A stretch of 64,000 nucleotides of DNA from Longitalea arenae (GTDB lineage Bacteria; Bacteroidota; Bacteroidia; Chitinophagales; Chitinophagaceae). The stretch's first letter is position 1, and every line of letters begins with the position of its first letter. The position numbers and the translations under genes were made by a program. Below the pieces are notes generated by a model. It was given only the letters and a program-made list of their open reading frames with translations, did not search any database and was not told where the DNA came from. Positions 14,892 through 23,524 of the stretch are shown in pieces. The stretch is from the NCBI RefSeq assembly GCF_016924755.1, contig NZ_JAFFJX010000002.1, positions 62,001-126,000 of the forward strand. Direction: 5' to 3'.

Positions 14892-16064
14892 TTACAATGA
14901 AATCGGATCACTAGCAATATTTTTAATCGTTTTTTTCATATTCACCACTTCCCTTATCCGCTCTACCACCCTGTTCAACTCCACGTCAGTCAAATTAGAG
15001 CCTGATGGCAAACACAGTCCCTGCTCAAACAAACGTTCACTTACACCATTACCATAATAGGCGGCCTGCGCAAATACCGGCTGCATATGCATCGGCTTCC
15101 ACAGTGGCCTGCATTCGATATTATCTTCATGAAGATGATTTTGAATATCGATCCTTGAATAATCGTTGCTATCAACTAATATGGTCGTTAACCAGTGATT
15201 GGAATAAAAATCATTTCCCGGGTCTGCTATAAACTGAATTCCTTTTATATCACCCAGGGCTTTTTTATAAAAATCGAAATTATAACGGCGTTGTGCTACG
15301 CGCTGCGGCAGCACTTCCATTTGTCCACGGCCAATACCTGCACTCACATTGCTCATGCGGTAATTGTAACCAATATGCGAATGCTGGTAATGCGGTGCAT
15401 GATCCCGCGCCTGGGTTGCCAGAAAACGGGCCTGCTTAACATAGTCGGCATTGGCAGAAATAAGCGCACCGCCACCCGAAGTAGTTATGATCTTGTTGCC
15501 ATTAAATGAAAGAATGCCAATATCACCAAAAGTACCTACTGCCTGACCCTTATAGGTTGAACCCAATGCCTCTGCTGCATCTTCGATCACAGGGATCCCA
15601 TACCGGCGGGCAATGGCCATGATCTCATTCATCTTTGCCGGCATACCATATAAATGCACGACAATGATCGCTTTCGGTTTTTTGCCCAGTTTAATGCGAT
15701 CCTGGATGGCCTCTTCAAGACATTCAGGCGACATATTCCAGGTAGTTTCTTCACTGTCAACAAATACAGGTGAAGCTCCCTGGTAGGCAATAGGATTGGC
15801 TGAAGCGGAAAAGGTCATCGACTGGCAGATCACTTCGTCACCGGCTTTTATACCCAGGATAACCAATGCCAGATGTATAGCCGCAGTACCAGCGCTCAAT
15901 GCTGCCACATGTACATTATTCCCTAAAAATACTTCCAGATCGTGTTCAAGGCCGTTTACATTGGGTCCCAGCGGTGCGATCCAATTGGTAGCAAATGCTT
16001 CCTGAACATACACCATTTCTTTTTCTCCCATGTGAGGCGAGGACAACCAAATTTTCTCTTTCAT
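14892..16064 (-). CDS. pglE: UDP-N-acetylbacillosamine aminotransferase (PglE-type, DegT family)
   Basis: 390 residues, a PLP-dependent sugar aminotransferase. It closely follows the PglE pattern known from Campylobacter: S-P-H-M-G-E-K-E at the N-terminus, N-W-I-A-P-L-G, H-L-Y-G-M-P-A-K-M, the D-A-A-E-A-L-G-S PLP phosphate region, the Schiff-base lysine in N-G-N-K-I-I-T-T-S-G-G-G, Y-N-Y-R-M-S-N-V, and R-P-L-W-K-P-M-H near the C-terminus. It transfers an amino group from glutamate to C4 of the UDP-4-keto sugar. The order PglD, PglE, PglF on the same strand supports the assignment. Confidence 0.9.
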   Translation of the reverse strand: MKEKIWLSSPHMGEKEMVYVQEAFATNWIAPLGPNVNGLEHDLEVFLGNNVHVAALSAGTAAIHLALVILGIKAGDEVICQSMTFSASANPIAYQGASPVFVDSEETTWNMSPECLEEAIQDRIKLGKKPKAIIVVHLYGMPAKMNEIMAIARRYGIPVIEDAAEALGSTYKGQAVGTFGDIGILSFNGNKIITTSGGGALISANADYVKQARFLATQARDHAPHYQHSHIGYNYRMSNVSAGIGRGQMEVLPQRVAQRRYNFDFYKKALGDIKGIQFIADPGNDFYSNHWLTTILVDSNDYSRIDIQNHLHEDNIECRPLWKPMHMQPVFAQAAYYGNGVSERLFEQGLCLPSGSNLTDVELNRVVERIREVVNMKKTIKNIASDPISL

Positions 16065-16166
16065 TGAATGCGACTTATTTGAGCAAATTATAATGCTTTC
16101 ACAGATAAACCAAGTTCGGCAAACAGATCATCGTATAATTAACCGCAACATAATTTAAGATGAGGA

Positions 16167-16793
16167 TCAGGGCTCGTTCACTTTTATTATTCTGCCCGGA
16201 TTACCTACCACTACTGCATGATCAGGTATATCGCGAATGATCACGGCTCCCGCCCCAATTGTTACCCACCTGCCTATACGAACACCGGGAATAACAGCAG
16301 CACCAATACCAATATGCGTTCCTTCCCCCACCCTTACGTTACCGGCCAGGGCAGCGTTGGGCGAAACATGTACAAGATCTTCGATTATGCAATCGTGATC
16401 AATGGAACAATTTGTATTCAGAATGACATGTTTCCCTATATGACTATCCGAATTCACAGTAACATTCGCCATTACCACGCTGCCCGCACCTAGAGAACTG
16501 CGCGGTGAGATAACTGCAGCTGGATGAATGGCACTGGCAAATGACATAGCCTGTAATTTCGTGGCGGCAACCGTTTTTCGAATGCTGTTCTTACCGATAG
16601 AAATAATAAACTGATCACCGGCTCTAACCCCTGCCTGCTGCAACGTATTGTATACAGGATATTCCAGTAATGAGGTTACCAGTGGATTATCATCAATTAA
16701 TCCATAGGGAATGCGGCCCTGGGCTTCCAATATCTCACAGATCACTTTTCCGTGTCCGCTTGCGCCAAATAAAATGATCCGATTATGCGACAT
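16167..16793 (-). CDS. pglD: Sugar O/N-acyltransferase (PglD/NeuD family)
   Basis: 208 residues. The N-terminal Rossmann-like domain (I-I-L-F-G-A-S-G-H-G-K-V, residues 5-16) binds the nucleotide sugar. The C-terminal left-handed beta-helix has hexapeptide repeats, with the catalytic histidine region N-T-N-C-S-I-D-H-D-C near residue 125 and the acetyl-CoA site around G-E-G-T-H-I-G-I-G-A. PglD acetylates the C4 amino group of UDP-4-amino-sugar to give UDP-N,N'-diacetylbacillosamine. It lies 102 bp before the PglE-like gene. NeuD-type sialic-acid acetylation is the alternative, but no sialic acid genes are present. Confidence 0.88.
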   Translation of the reverse strand: MSHNRIILFGASGHGKVICEILEAQGRIPYGLIDDNPLVTSLLEYPVYNTLQQAGVRAGDQFIISIGKNSIRKTVAATKLQAMSFASAIHPAAVISPRSSLGAGSVVMANVTVNSDSHIGKHVILNTNCSIDHDCIIEDLVHVSPNAALAGNVRVGEGTHIGIGAAVIPGVRIGRWVTIGAGAVIIRDIPDHAVVVGNPGRIIKVNEP

Positions 16794-16859
16794 AAATTAT
16801 AGGGCATCCGAAGGGAGCATCTGAACCTTCAGCAATACAGGGTTTAGGTATATTATGAA

Positions 16860-16902
16860 GGCACCAAACTGTCATGTAAAATACACACTTAAATTTGGTG
16901 CC
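16860..16902 (-). other. Perfect inverted repeat between the aminotransferase and PglD genes
   Basis: GGCACCAAA (16860-16868) and TTTGGTGCC (16894-16902) form a 9-bp stem with a 25-nt AT-rich loop, 46 nt past the preceding stop codon. There is no T-run on the transcribed strand, so it may be an mRNA stabiliser or pause site. Confidence 0.45.
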
Positions 16903-16948
16903 GCAAGATAATAAATATGCAGGTAATACGAGCTTGTATTTGCATTAA

Positions 16949-18223
16949 TTATATATCACCGCTCAACAGTGTTTGCTGCTCGGGAATCCGCATAGAGTTA
17001 CGCAAGGCTTTTAGCGGATGTAATTGTTTCACCGACCCAATAACTGCCTCGGTTACCGTTTTACATTCGTCATTGGTCAATTGCGGATAAATGGGAAGAG
17101 AGATCTCGTTGCTGTATAAATTATAAGCCGAAGGGAAATCATTTATATTATATCCTGCCTGCCTGAAAACGGTAAGCATCGGCAAAGGCATGAAATGTAC
17201 GTTCACGGCAACCGACCTGGCCGCAATATTTTCTATGATCTTATTCCGTTCTTCCTCTGTAATATCCTTTATGCGCAATGGATATAAATGATAGGAGGAA
17301 GTGCAGCCTGGCTGCTGGTAGGGCGGACAAATAGCCCAGTCATATTGCGAGAAAACATTTGTATAATAATCGAAAACCCTTTTTCTGTCGACCAGCAATT
17401 GGTTCTCATATTTTTTGAGCTGCGCCAGTGCAACCGCCGCCAGCACATCAGGCATATTCATTTTGAAGCCCGGATAAATGACATCATATTGCCAGCCGCC
17501 GGCCTTCGTTTTTGTAAAAGCATCTTTGGTTTGCCCGTTCAGGCTCCACACGCGAAGCGTCTTATACACTTCGCCATTATTGAAAGGAGCAGGCATATTC
17601 AGGGCAATGAGGCCGCCTTCAGCGGAAGTGATGTTTTTCACGGCATGTAATGAAAACACCGTTACATCGGCACATGAGCCTATTGGCTTCTTTTTATACG
17701 TTGCTCCCAGCGCATGGGCCGCATCGTCCATGATCATAATCCTACCGAGCTGGCGCTGTGTTTCCGTTGCTGGCTGGAATTTCTTTTGCACTTCTTCCTC
17801 ATTCACCATGTTATAAATAGCATCATAATCGCAGGGCCAGCCGGCAAAATCAACCGCAATGATTGCCTTTGTTCTTTTGGTAATAGCGGCTTTTATTTTC
17901 TGGCAATCTATATTGAAATCCCTGCCAACATCCACCATCACCGGTTTTGCGCCCACATGCATCACCGCCAGGGCGGTAGCGCAATAGGTATAAACCGGCA
18001 CAATCACTTCATCACCTTTAGTTATGCCGTACCAATGCAGCATAAGCATCATACCCGAGGTAGCGGAATTAACAGCAAGCACATGATCTATATTGCAATA
18101 AGATGCCGTCTCCTTCTCGAGCTGCTGCGTAGCAGGGCCGGTAGTAAGCCAGCCGCTTTCCAAGATACTGGTCACTTCCCCAATGATATCGGCGTCCATA
18201 TAAGGTGGTGAAAAACGAATCAT
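16949..18223 (-). CDS. DegT/DnrJ/EryC1/StrS aminotransferase (second, substrate unknown)
   Basis: 424 residues from ATG at 18223; a TTG two codons earlier is ignored. It is a PLP-dependent sugar aminotransferase with the N-terminal F-S-P-P-Y-M-D, S-G-W-L-T-T-G-P segment, the N-S-A-T-S-G substrate region, D-D-A-A-H-A-L-G-A-T and the Schiff-base lysine in S-L-H-A-V-K-N-I-T-S-A-E-G-G. It differs from the PglE-like protein and resembles ArnB/PseC-like or Fcl-associated enzymes. It sits between the initiating phosphosugar transferase and the PglD gene. It may make a second 4-amino sugar or a variant bacillosamine. Substrate not determinable from sequence alone. Confidence 0.85.
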   Translation of the reverse strand: MIRFSPPYMDADIIGEVTSILESGWLTTGPATQQLEKETASYCNIDHVLAVNSATSGMMLMLHWYGITKGDEVIVPVYTYCATALAVMHVGAKPVMVDVGRDFNIDCQKIKAAITKRTKAIIAVDFAGWPCDYDAIYNMVNEEEVQKKFQPATETQRQLGRIMIMDDAAHALGATYKKKPIGSCADVTVFSLHAVKNITSAEGGLIALNMPAPFNNGEVYKTLRVWSLNGQTKDAFTKTKAGGWQYDVIYPGFKMNMPDVLAAVALAQLKKYENQLLVDRKRVFDYYTNVFSQYDWAICPPYQQPGCTSSYHLYPLRIKDITEEERNKIIENIAARSVAVNVHFMPLPMLTVFRQAGYNINDFPSAYNLYSNEISLPIYPQLTNDECKTVTEAVIGSVKQLHPLKALRNSMRIPEQQTLLSGDI

Positions 18224-18238
18224 AATCAATCAATGTTT

Positions 18239-18847
18239 TTAATTTCCATCAAATTTTGTCATGGTAGCGTGCCCCTGCTGACTAACCCCTTCACGCTTAA
18301 CCACCTTCATTGCAGTAAATAAAATAATTTTCAAATCCAGTGCAGGATTTACATTATCTACATACCATACATCCAGATCAAATTTTTCTTTCCACCCTAT
18401 TGTATTACGACCATTCACCTGCGCCCAACCTGTGATACCCGGGCGCACTTCGTGCCTTCTTTTTTGTTTGTCATTATATAAAGGTAAATACTCAACCAGC
18501 AAAGGACGGGGACCAATGAGGCTCATTTCACCTTTAATGACGTTGATCAATTGCGGAATTTCATCAAGTGAGGTTTTCCTGATAAAGCTGCCTACAGCAG
18601 TCAGGCGTTCCGCATCTGGTAACAAGTGCCCGTTCGCATCCTTTTTATCGTTCATGGTCTTGAACTTAATCAGCTTGAATATGCGACCGTCTTTACCAGG
18701 CCGCGGCTGAACGAAAAAAGGCTTGCCATGGTTGGCAAAAAACAATAAAATAGTAACGATTATAAATAAAGGCAACAGTAAGCAAAAGGCAACCAGGCTT
18801 ACTATAAGGTCAATCAGCCGTTTTAAAAAATTACGATACACTTGCAT
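18239..18847 (-). CDS. pglC: Initiating sugar-1-phosphate transferase (PglC/WcaJ C-terminal type)
   Basis: 202 residues: a basic N-terminus, one membrane helix (about 14-36) of the reentrant type, and the bacterial sugar transferase domain with K-F-K-T-M near residue 63, the catalytic D-E dyad in T-S-L-D-E-I-P-Q-L, G-P-R-P-L, and R-P-G-I-T-G-W-A-Q-V-N-G-R. It attaches a phosphosugar from a UDP-sugar to undecaprenyl phosphate in the inner membrane. Length and the lack of extra TM helices match the minimal PglC-like group rather than full-length WcaJ. Its stop overlaps nothing, but its start overlaps the upstream glycosyltransferase by 17 bp. Confidence 0.9.
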   Translation of the reverse strand: MQVYRNFLKRLIDLIVSLVAFCLLLPLFIIVTILLFFANHGKPFFVQPRPGKDGRIFKLIKFKTMNDKKDANGHLLPDAERLTAVGSFIRKTSLDEIPQLINVIKGEMSLIGPRPLLVEYLPLYNDKQKRRHEVRPGITGWAQVNGRNTIGWKEKFDLDVWYVDNVNPALDLKIILFTAMKVVKREGVSQQGHATMTKFDGN

Positions 18848-20006
18848 GAGCTTTTAACTGGTCTTGGTATTCTTTCAATAACAGTTCCCAAAGATATTTT
18901 TGTTCGTAGCGGTCTACGATCATCTTCCTCGCGTTTGACTGCAGGGTTTCATATAAAGCCTTATCCGTCAACAGCCGCTCCATGGCCTTCTGCAACTGAG
19001 GTACATCTTTGGCCGGAATGATCAAACCGTTCTTACCATCTTCAATGATCTCATTACAGCCATTGATATCCGTTACAATAGCAGGCAGGTTAAAACAGCC
19101 CGCCTGCATGGGCACATTGGGAAAACCTTCGCGGTACGAAGGGAAAGCCAATGCCTGGCTGATCATTAAAAAAGGCCTGATATCCTGTTGAAATCCGGCA
19201 TGTATAATTAACTGATCTGTTTCAATGATCTTCCTGGTAACCGGCGCCAGCGGGTCTAATTCCGGTTCGTAGGGACCAACCAGTAATAATTTAATATGCG
19301 GATGTTTTTGCCTGAGTGCACTGAACGCTTCTACCAGCTCATCAATGCCTTTGTCTTTTACCAGCCGGCCTACAAATACAAATACAAAGTGCTTATCCGT
19401 GAGTCCGTATTTTTTTCTCAGTGCATCCGCTGTTTTTTCCAATTCTTCAGCCGGTTTAAAAAACCGGGTATTGATGCCGTTGCTGCTGCCATTGCCCAGC
19501 ACTTTCATTTTTTGCTGCTTGCAGAACCGGTTCTCCAGAATAAAACCCGCCAGTTGTTTGGAATTGGGATAAACATGTGTGGCGCAACTATAGGTGAGCC
19601 GTTCTACGAAATCGAGCACTTTCCTTTTCACCCCGGTATTTTCCATTAAAGGCAAACCGGCTACGGTATGCATGCGAACCGGTACGCCCGCCATGCGCCC
19701 GGCAATCATACCCAGTAACCCGGCCTTGGGTGTATGGGTATGCACAATGGCCGGCTTTTCTTTTTTCAGTAACCGGTATAATTTCCATAATGCTTTTACA
19801 TCCTGTACGGGTGTAATGGCCCGGGTCATAGTAACCGGCGCGGTTCTTACGCCTTCGCGAACACCCACCTGTTCCAGCATTTTATCTGGTGACGAAACGG
19901 CGAGCACTTCAAAATGATCGGACATATACCGTAACTGATCTTTCAGCAACACACTTAATGATACAGGTACGGTGGTTATCCGGATCAGCTTATGTGATGA
20001 TTTCAT
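18831..20006 (-). CDS. GT4 glycosyltransferase, PglA-like
   Basis: 391 residues with two Rossmann domains (GT-B fold). Visible are H-T-H-T-P-K-A-G-L-L-G in the N-domain, F-V-G-R-L-V-K-D-K-G near 215, and the nucleotide-sugar E-x7-E type region R-E-G-F-P-N-V-P-M-Q-A-G followed by D-I-N-G-C-N-E-I-I. These match the PglA-like group that adds HexNAc to undecaprenyl-linked diacetylbacillosamine. It overlaps the PglC-like gene by 17 bp, which implies tight translational coupling and shared function. A 138-bp gap separates it from the opposite-strand GNAT gene, so a promoter may lie there. Confidence 0.85.
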   Translation of the reverse strand: MKSSHKLIRITTVPVSLSVLLKDQLRYMSDHFEVLAVSSPDKMLEQVGVREGVRTAPVTMTRAITPVQDVKALWKLYRLLKKEKPAIVHTHTPKAGLLGMIAGRMAGVPVRMHTVAGLPLMENTGVKRKVLDFVERLTYSCATHVYPNSKQLAGFILENRFCKQQKMKVLGNGSSNGINTRFFKPAEELEKTADALRKKYGLTDKHFVFVFVGRLVKDKGIDELVEAFSALRQKHPHIKLLLVGPYEPELDPLAPVTRKIIETDQLIIHAGFQQDIRPFLMISQALAFPSYREGFPNVPMQAGCFNLPAIVTDINGCNEIIEDGKNGLIIPAKDVPQLQKAMERLLTDKALYETLQSNARKMIVDRYEQKYLWELLLKEYQDQLKAHASVS

Positions 20007-20144
20007 ATTGTACCTTTATGCAACTGCAAATTCTTGATAAGGAAAAAATATTGTATTTTATTTTACAATCTGCGCCCAATTGTTTTTATTGGTATCGCAA
20101 ATAATCAATGCGTTCAGCGTTTCAATTACTTATAATTCACAACC

Positions 20145-21146
20145 ATGCAAATACGACCCGCAACCCCCCAGGACAAACCAGCCATGATAGATCTGTTGAA
20201 AAAATCGCTGGGTGAAGGACTTATTCCAAAGTCAGAAGCACTGTGGACCTGGAAACATGAGCAGAATCCTTTCGGCGCTTCCTTTGTGCTGCTGGCCGAA
20301 GAAAACGATACCATCATCGGCTTAAGGGCTTTCATGCAATGGCAATGGAAATGGAAAGGCAAACTGTATAAGGCCATTCGTGCGGTTGATACAGCCACCC
20401 ACCCTGCTCACCAGGGTAAAGGCATTTTTAAGAAGCTGACCCTGCAACAATTGGAACTGTGTAAACAGCAGGGCGTTCATTTCGTATTCAATACCCCCAA
20501 TGATCAAAGCCGCCCCGGCTATTTAAAAATGGGCTGGGTTCAACAAGGCAGGATGCCCTTAAAATTCAAAGTACCCAACCCGGTAGCACTGGCCCTGGCC
20601 GTGGCATTTAAAAAAGGGAAAACCGCTCCGGTTGCTGAAGATCCTACGCCCGTTCAACAGTGGGAACCAAAAGTATTCGAGCTGATGAACCGGTATGCCG
20701 GCAGCAACGATGATCAATTGCAGACCGTACTTTCTGCGGAGTACATCCGCTGGCGTTATGCCGACAACCCGCTGTTCAGGTATAATTATTTTACCGACCA
20801 TGAGAACTTCCTGCTCATTGGAAGGATCAAATCACATTCATTTACCAGAGAGCTGCGCCTGGTAGACTGCATCTTATTCAACAATAGTTCTTCAGACAGG
20901 CGCATCAACTCCCGGATAAGCAAGGCCATTCTACCCTACTGCAAAAAAAATAAAATACAGGTCATTTCATTTTCAGGACAGCAGTACCAATCATACAGAT
21001 CTGCGCTTAACTGGATGGGATTGATACCTGTTCAAAACCGTGGTCCCATTGTAACAGTAAGAGATCTGAATATGAATGAGCAATTTCCCGATCTATTGGA
21101 CATTAAAAACTGGGGCTATTCCTTAGGCGACATGGAACTGTTTTAA
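20145..21146 (+). CDS. GNAT-family N-acetyltransferase, opposite strand inside the EPS locus
   Basis: 333 residues. The N-terminal GNAT domain has I-R-P-A-T-P-Q-D at the start, V-D-T-A-T-H-P-A-H-Q-G-K-G-I-F as the acetyl-CoA loop (about 82-96) and a Y-L-K-M-G-W motif. The C-terminal half (from about 180) is a second, more divergent segment with a W-R-Y-A-D-N-P motif, as in two-domain GNAT proteins found in polysaccharide loci. Its substrate may be an amino sugar of the glycan. It is the only plus-strand gene between 6186 and 39169. Its transcript runs against readthrough of the upstream EPS genes. An inverted repeat (ATTGTA 20050-20055, TACAAT 20064-20069) lies in its promoter region. Confidence 0.8.
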   Translation: MQIRPATPQDKPAMIDLLKKSLGEGLIPKSEALWTWKHEQNPFGASFVLLAEENDTIIGLRAFMQWQWKWKGKLYKAIRAVDTATHPAHQGKGIFKKLTLQQLELCKQQGVHFVFNTPNDQSRPGYLKMGWVQQGRMPLKFKVPNPVALALAVAFKKGKTAPVAEDPTPVQQWEPKVFELMNRYAGSNDDQLQTVLSAEYIRWRYADNPLFRYNYFTDHENFLLIGRIKSHSFTRELRLVDCILFNNSSSDRRINSRISKAILPYCKKNKIQVISFSGQQYQSYRSALNWMGLIPVQNRGPIVTVRDLNMNEQFPDLLDIKNWGYSLGDMELF

Positions 21147-21162
21147 CAGTCCGATGTTCGGT

Positions 21163-21189
21163 ACTCAGCCGGGTTTTCACCGGCTGAGT
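21163..21189. terminator. Hairpin between convergent genes
   Basis: A perfect 10-bp stem (ACTCAGCCGG 21163-21172, CCGGCTGAGT 21180-21189) with a 7-nt loop between the GNAT gene and the converging deacetylase gene. Neither side has a long T-run, so it may end transcription only partly. Confidence 0.6.
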
Positions 21190-21206
21190 TCATATCCACC
21201 ACCGCG

Positions 21207-22232
21207 TTATTGCAGTACCATGGCGTTTTGTTTTACCACTTTCTCTTCTTTGCTTCCACGCAAATAGGTATCATACTCACCCATATTCCAGCTCGTCATT
21301 CCATATTTCTCTTTGCACCTTCTATATTCCTGTAAAAGCACTTCCAGGCTTTTCAAATTCTGCTCGGGGTGGTCACCGAAGTTTTCGGGGTGCCACCATA
21401 AATGATACACTTCTTTACGCTGCGCGGCTATGCGGATCTCCTGGCATGACCTGCGCAGTCTCATTTTATTGGCCAGCTCAGAGTTCGGGCTCCAGGGCCG
21501 TAAGAACCTGCTCGCAGGTAATTGCAGCGGCTCACCTGCAATAACTTTTATATCACTTAAGGGATAAGAAGTTCTTATACCACCTACCTGCATATACGCA
21601 TCTGCAGTACGGAATGCCCTGCGCAATAAACCGGCGCCGCCATCGGTAACCGGCGACCAGAACCATCCTGATGGATTGGTACGAACGGTCTTGATGCCAT
21701 TGTCGTAGCAAACTTTCAGGTAATCGGGATTGAACTGGTTGCGTGGAAAGACCAGCGAACGCATGGATGCATTGAACTTTCTGGCTGCCGCAACAGCTGC
21801 TTTCAGATCGGCATCAAAGGCCATCTTCTCCCGTTGCTGTTCCAGGCAGTAATAATGGCTGAAGGTATGCGTGGCCAGTTCCTGCCCCGGATACTCCATG
21901 ATCATTGCCACTTCTTCGGGCGCAAAATGCGCCCATTTGTACTGCGATGGCATGCCATGTTGCCGAACCCATTTATAGGCTGAATAGTTTTCCTGAACAT
22001 AGTCGGGCTCAATGGAAGGAGCCAATGTTTCCCACTCCTCCTGATCACCTGCAAACAGGCTACCTACCGTAGCCCATGTTACGTGTGCATCATATTTGGC
22101 AAACAATTCCAGCATTTGCGGAACTGCGCGTAATGTATTTTTATAACATGCTTCACGTGCCAGCCGGTCTCTTTTGTCCAATACCCCCCAGTGTAGTTCA
22201 AAATCCAGTGAAATGGTGAAAATACTTTGCAT
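21207..22232 (-). CDS. Polysaccharide deacetylase family protein
   Basis: 341 residues, NodB-like fold. The N-terminus has T-I-S-L-D-F-E-L-H-W-G (catalytic and metal Asp region). The metal histidines lie in A-T-H-T-F-S-H-Y-Y near 120-125. A second conserved segment R-N-Q-F-N-P-D-Y-L and the W-W-H-P-E-N-F motif with a late histidine complete the active site. It lacks a TM anchor or signal peptide, unlike the pair at 10595-12261, so it may act in the cytoplasm on lipid-linked or nucleotide-linked sugars. It is the last gene before the opposite-strand GNAT. Confidence 0.85.
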   Translation of the reverse strand: MQSIFTISLDFELHWGVLDKRDRLAREACYKNTLRAVPQMLELFAKYDAHVTWATVGSLFAGDQEEWETLAPSIEPDYVQENYSAYKWVRQHGMPSQYKWAHFAPEEVAMIMEYPGQELATHTFSHYYCLEQQREKMAFDADLKAAVAAARKFNASMRSLVFPRNQFNPDYLKVCYDNGIKTVRTNPSGWFWSPVTDGGAGLLRRAFRTADAYMQVGGIRTSYPLSDIKVIAGEPLQLPASRFLRPWSPNSELANKMRLRRSCQEIRIAAQRKEVYHLWWHPENFGDHPEQNLKSLEVLLQEYRRCKEKYGMTSWNMGEYDTYLRGSKEEKVVKQNAMVLQ

Positions 22233-22287
22233 AAATAATGATTAAAAAACTGAGATCTTAGGGTTTAATTTTTCAATGTATAATTTC

Positions 22288-23514
22288 TTAAGGTCTGGTA
22301 ACAGCCAGCCGCACCTGCTTAGCCGGCAGAGCTGGCGTTTCGCGGTTTTGCAAGGCCCGCCGCCGTTTCATGATCTTTAATTCTTTTTTATAATCGAGGA
22401 ACATAACGATCACAAACAGCAGGAAGTACATGATCATACTTTTTTGCCGGATGATGATGCCCATATTTGACATAGTACTCGACAAAGCAATGGAAGAAGC
22501 CAGGAAGGAAACTGCGCTTGTTTTTAACAGCGCCGACCCCTTTCTCAAAAATTTTATAAATCCTTTCTGGAACAGCTTTGCAGTTAAGGCGAGATAGAGC
22601 AAATTTTCAAAAGAAACTACCAGTCCCATAGCGCCCGGCGAGTCTACAAACAATGGCCGGAACCAGAAGGTGAACAATTTTAGCACCAGCGGATAATTCG
22701 AAATATCTATACCCGATCCGGCTTTGGATAGTTCATAGGCCCGCACGGAAGAAAACTGGTTGAAACTTTCCATCACATTATCACCGTCAATTTGCGCAAA
22801 GGCCATGATCTTATCGTACAACAGGACCAGCGCTGCAAGACTGCCCACAAACACCAACAGCTTTTGGTATAAGGGTACTTTCTGGCGGCCGGTGAACATA
22901 CCCACTACAATACCTACCGCCATGAATAAAAATACGTGCGGGCGTACATGATAAATGATCAGCAGGCCCATGATCAAATGCAGCTTGCGGGTTTTTAACC
23001 GGCTAAGCCCATACATTACCATGCCCAACCCAAAGAAGATGATCGATCCTTTGCCAAGCGATACTGTCCAGAAATGCATATTTGGCAGAAAGATCAGCAA
23101 AGTGATCAGGTCGATGCCCATGAACTTATGCCTGAATTTGGTATTCTCTTTTATGTACACATAAAAGTAAACGAAACCCCAGTAACCCATCCAGGCAAAT
23201 ATGGCATACATCATCTCAAAGCTGAAGCCGAGGTAGTTGACAAAAGGATAAGCTACAAAATCAATGAAAGGGGTTCCGGTACCATAAGCACTGAACCAGG
23301 TATAATACTGCGTTTGTGTGCGATGGAAATACTCCTGCGAATCAGATGCGGAGAACAGCTGAAAAACATAATAAATGATCGTAAACAGCGTATGGAACCA
23401 GTACAGGTTTTTCATTAACCCAACCTGAAACCAGGGCATACGCCGTTTCATTGCTTGCAGCATCGGAATGGATACCACAAAAAACAGGATCACCAAGAGT
23501 ATTCCGCCTATCAC
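22288..23514 (-). CDS. Polytopic membrane protein, candidate Wzy-type polymerase (EpsG-like)
   Basis: 408 residues with about ten hydrophobic segments and a basic C-terminal tail. Motifs recall EpsG/Wzy-like proteins: a periplasmic-type loop with D-S-Q-E-Y-F-H-R and a L-P-N-M-H-F-W-T-V-S-L-G-K-G segment. The family has little sequence conservation, so the role rests on topology and context (between glycosyltransferase genes and export genes). It would join repeat units on the periplasmic face. The start is GTG at 23514, 10 nt after the previous stop. No other polymerase candidate is in the locus. Confidence 0.65.
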   Translation of the reverse strand: MIGGILLVILFFVVSIPMLQAMKRRMPWFQVGLMKNLYWFHTLFTIIYYVFQLFSASDSQEYFHRTQTQYYTWFSAYGTGTPFIDFVAYPFVNYLGFSFEMMYAIFAWMGYWGFVYFYVYIKENTKFRHKFMGIDLITLLIFLPNMHFWTVSLGKGSIIFFGLGMVMYGLSRLKTRKLHLIMGLLIIYHVRPHVFLFMAVGIVVGMFTGRQKVPLYQKLLVFVGSLAALVLLYDKIMAFAQIDGDNVMESFNQFSSVRAYELSKAGSGIDISNYPLVLKLFTFWFRPLFVDSPGAMGLVVSFENLLYLALTAKLFQKGFIKFLRKGSALLKTSAVSFLASSIALSSTMSNMGIIIRQKSMIMYFLLFVIVMFLDYKKELKIMKRRRALQNRETPALPAKQVRLAVTRP

Positions 23515-23524
23515 AGTCCTATTT

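Noticed and set aside
14723-14914. Small plus-strand ORF of 63 codons
   Set aside because: It overlaps the end of the PglE-like gene, has no promoter and its amino acid pattern is not protein-like.
22760-23164. Plus-strand ORFs in the Wzy-like gene
   Set aside because: They are shadows of hydrophobic codons on the other strand; ten TM helices support the minus-strand gene.
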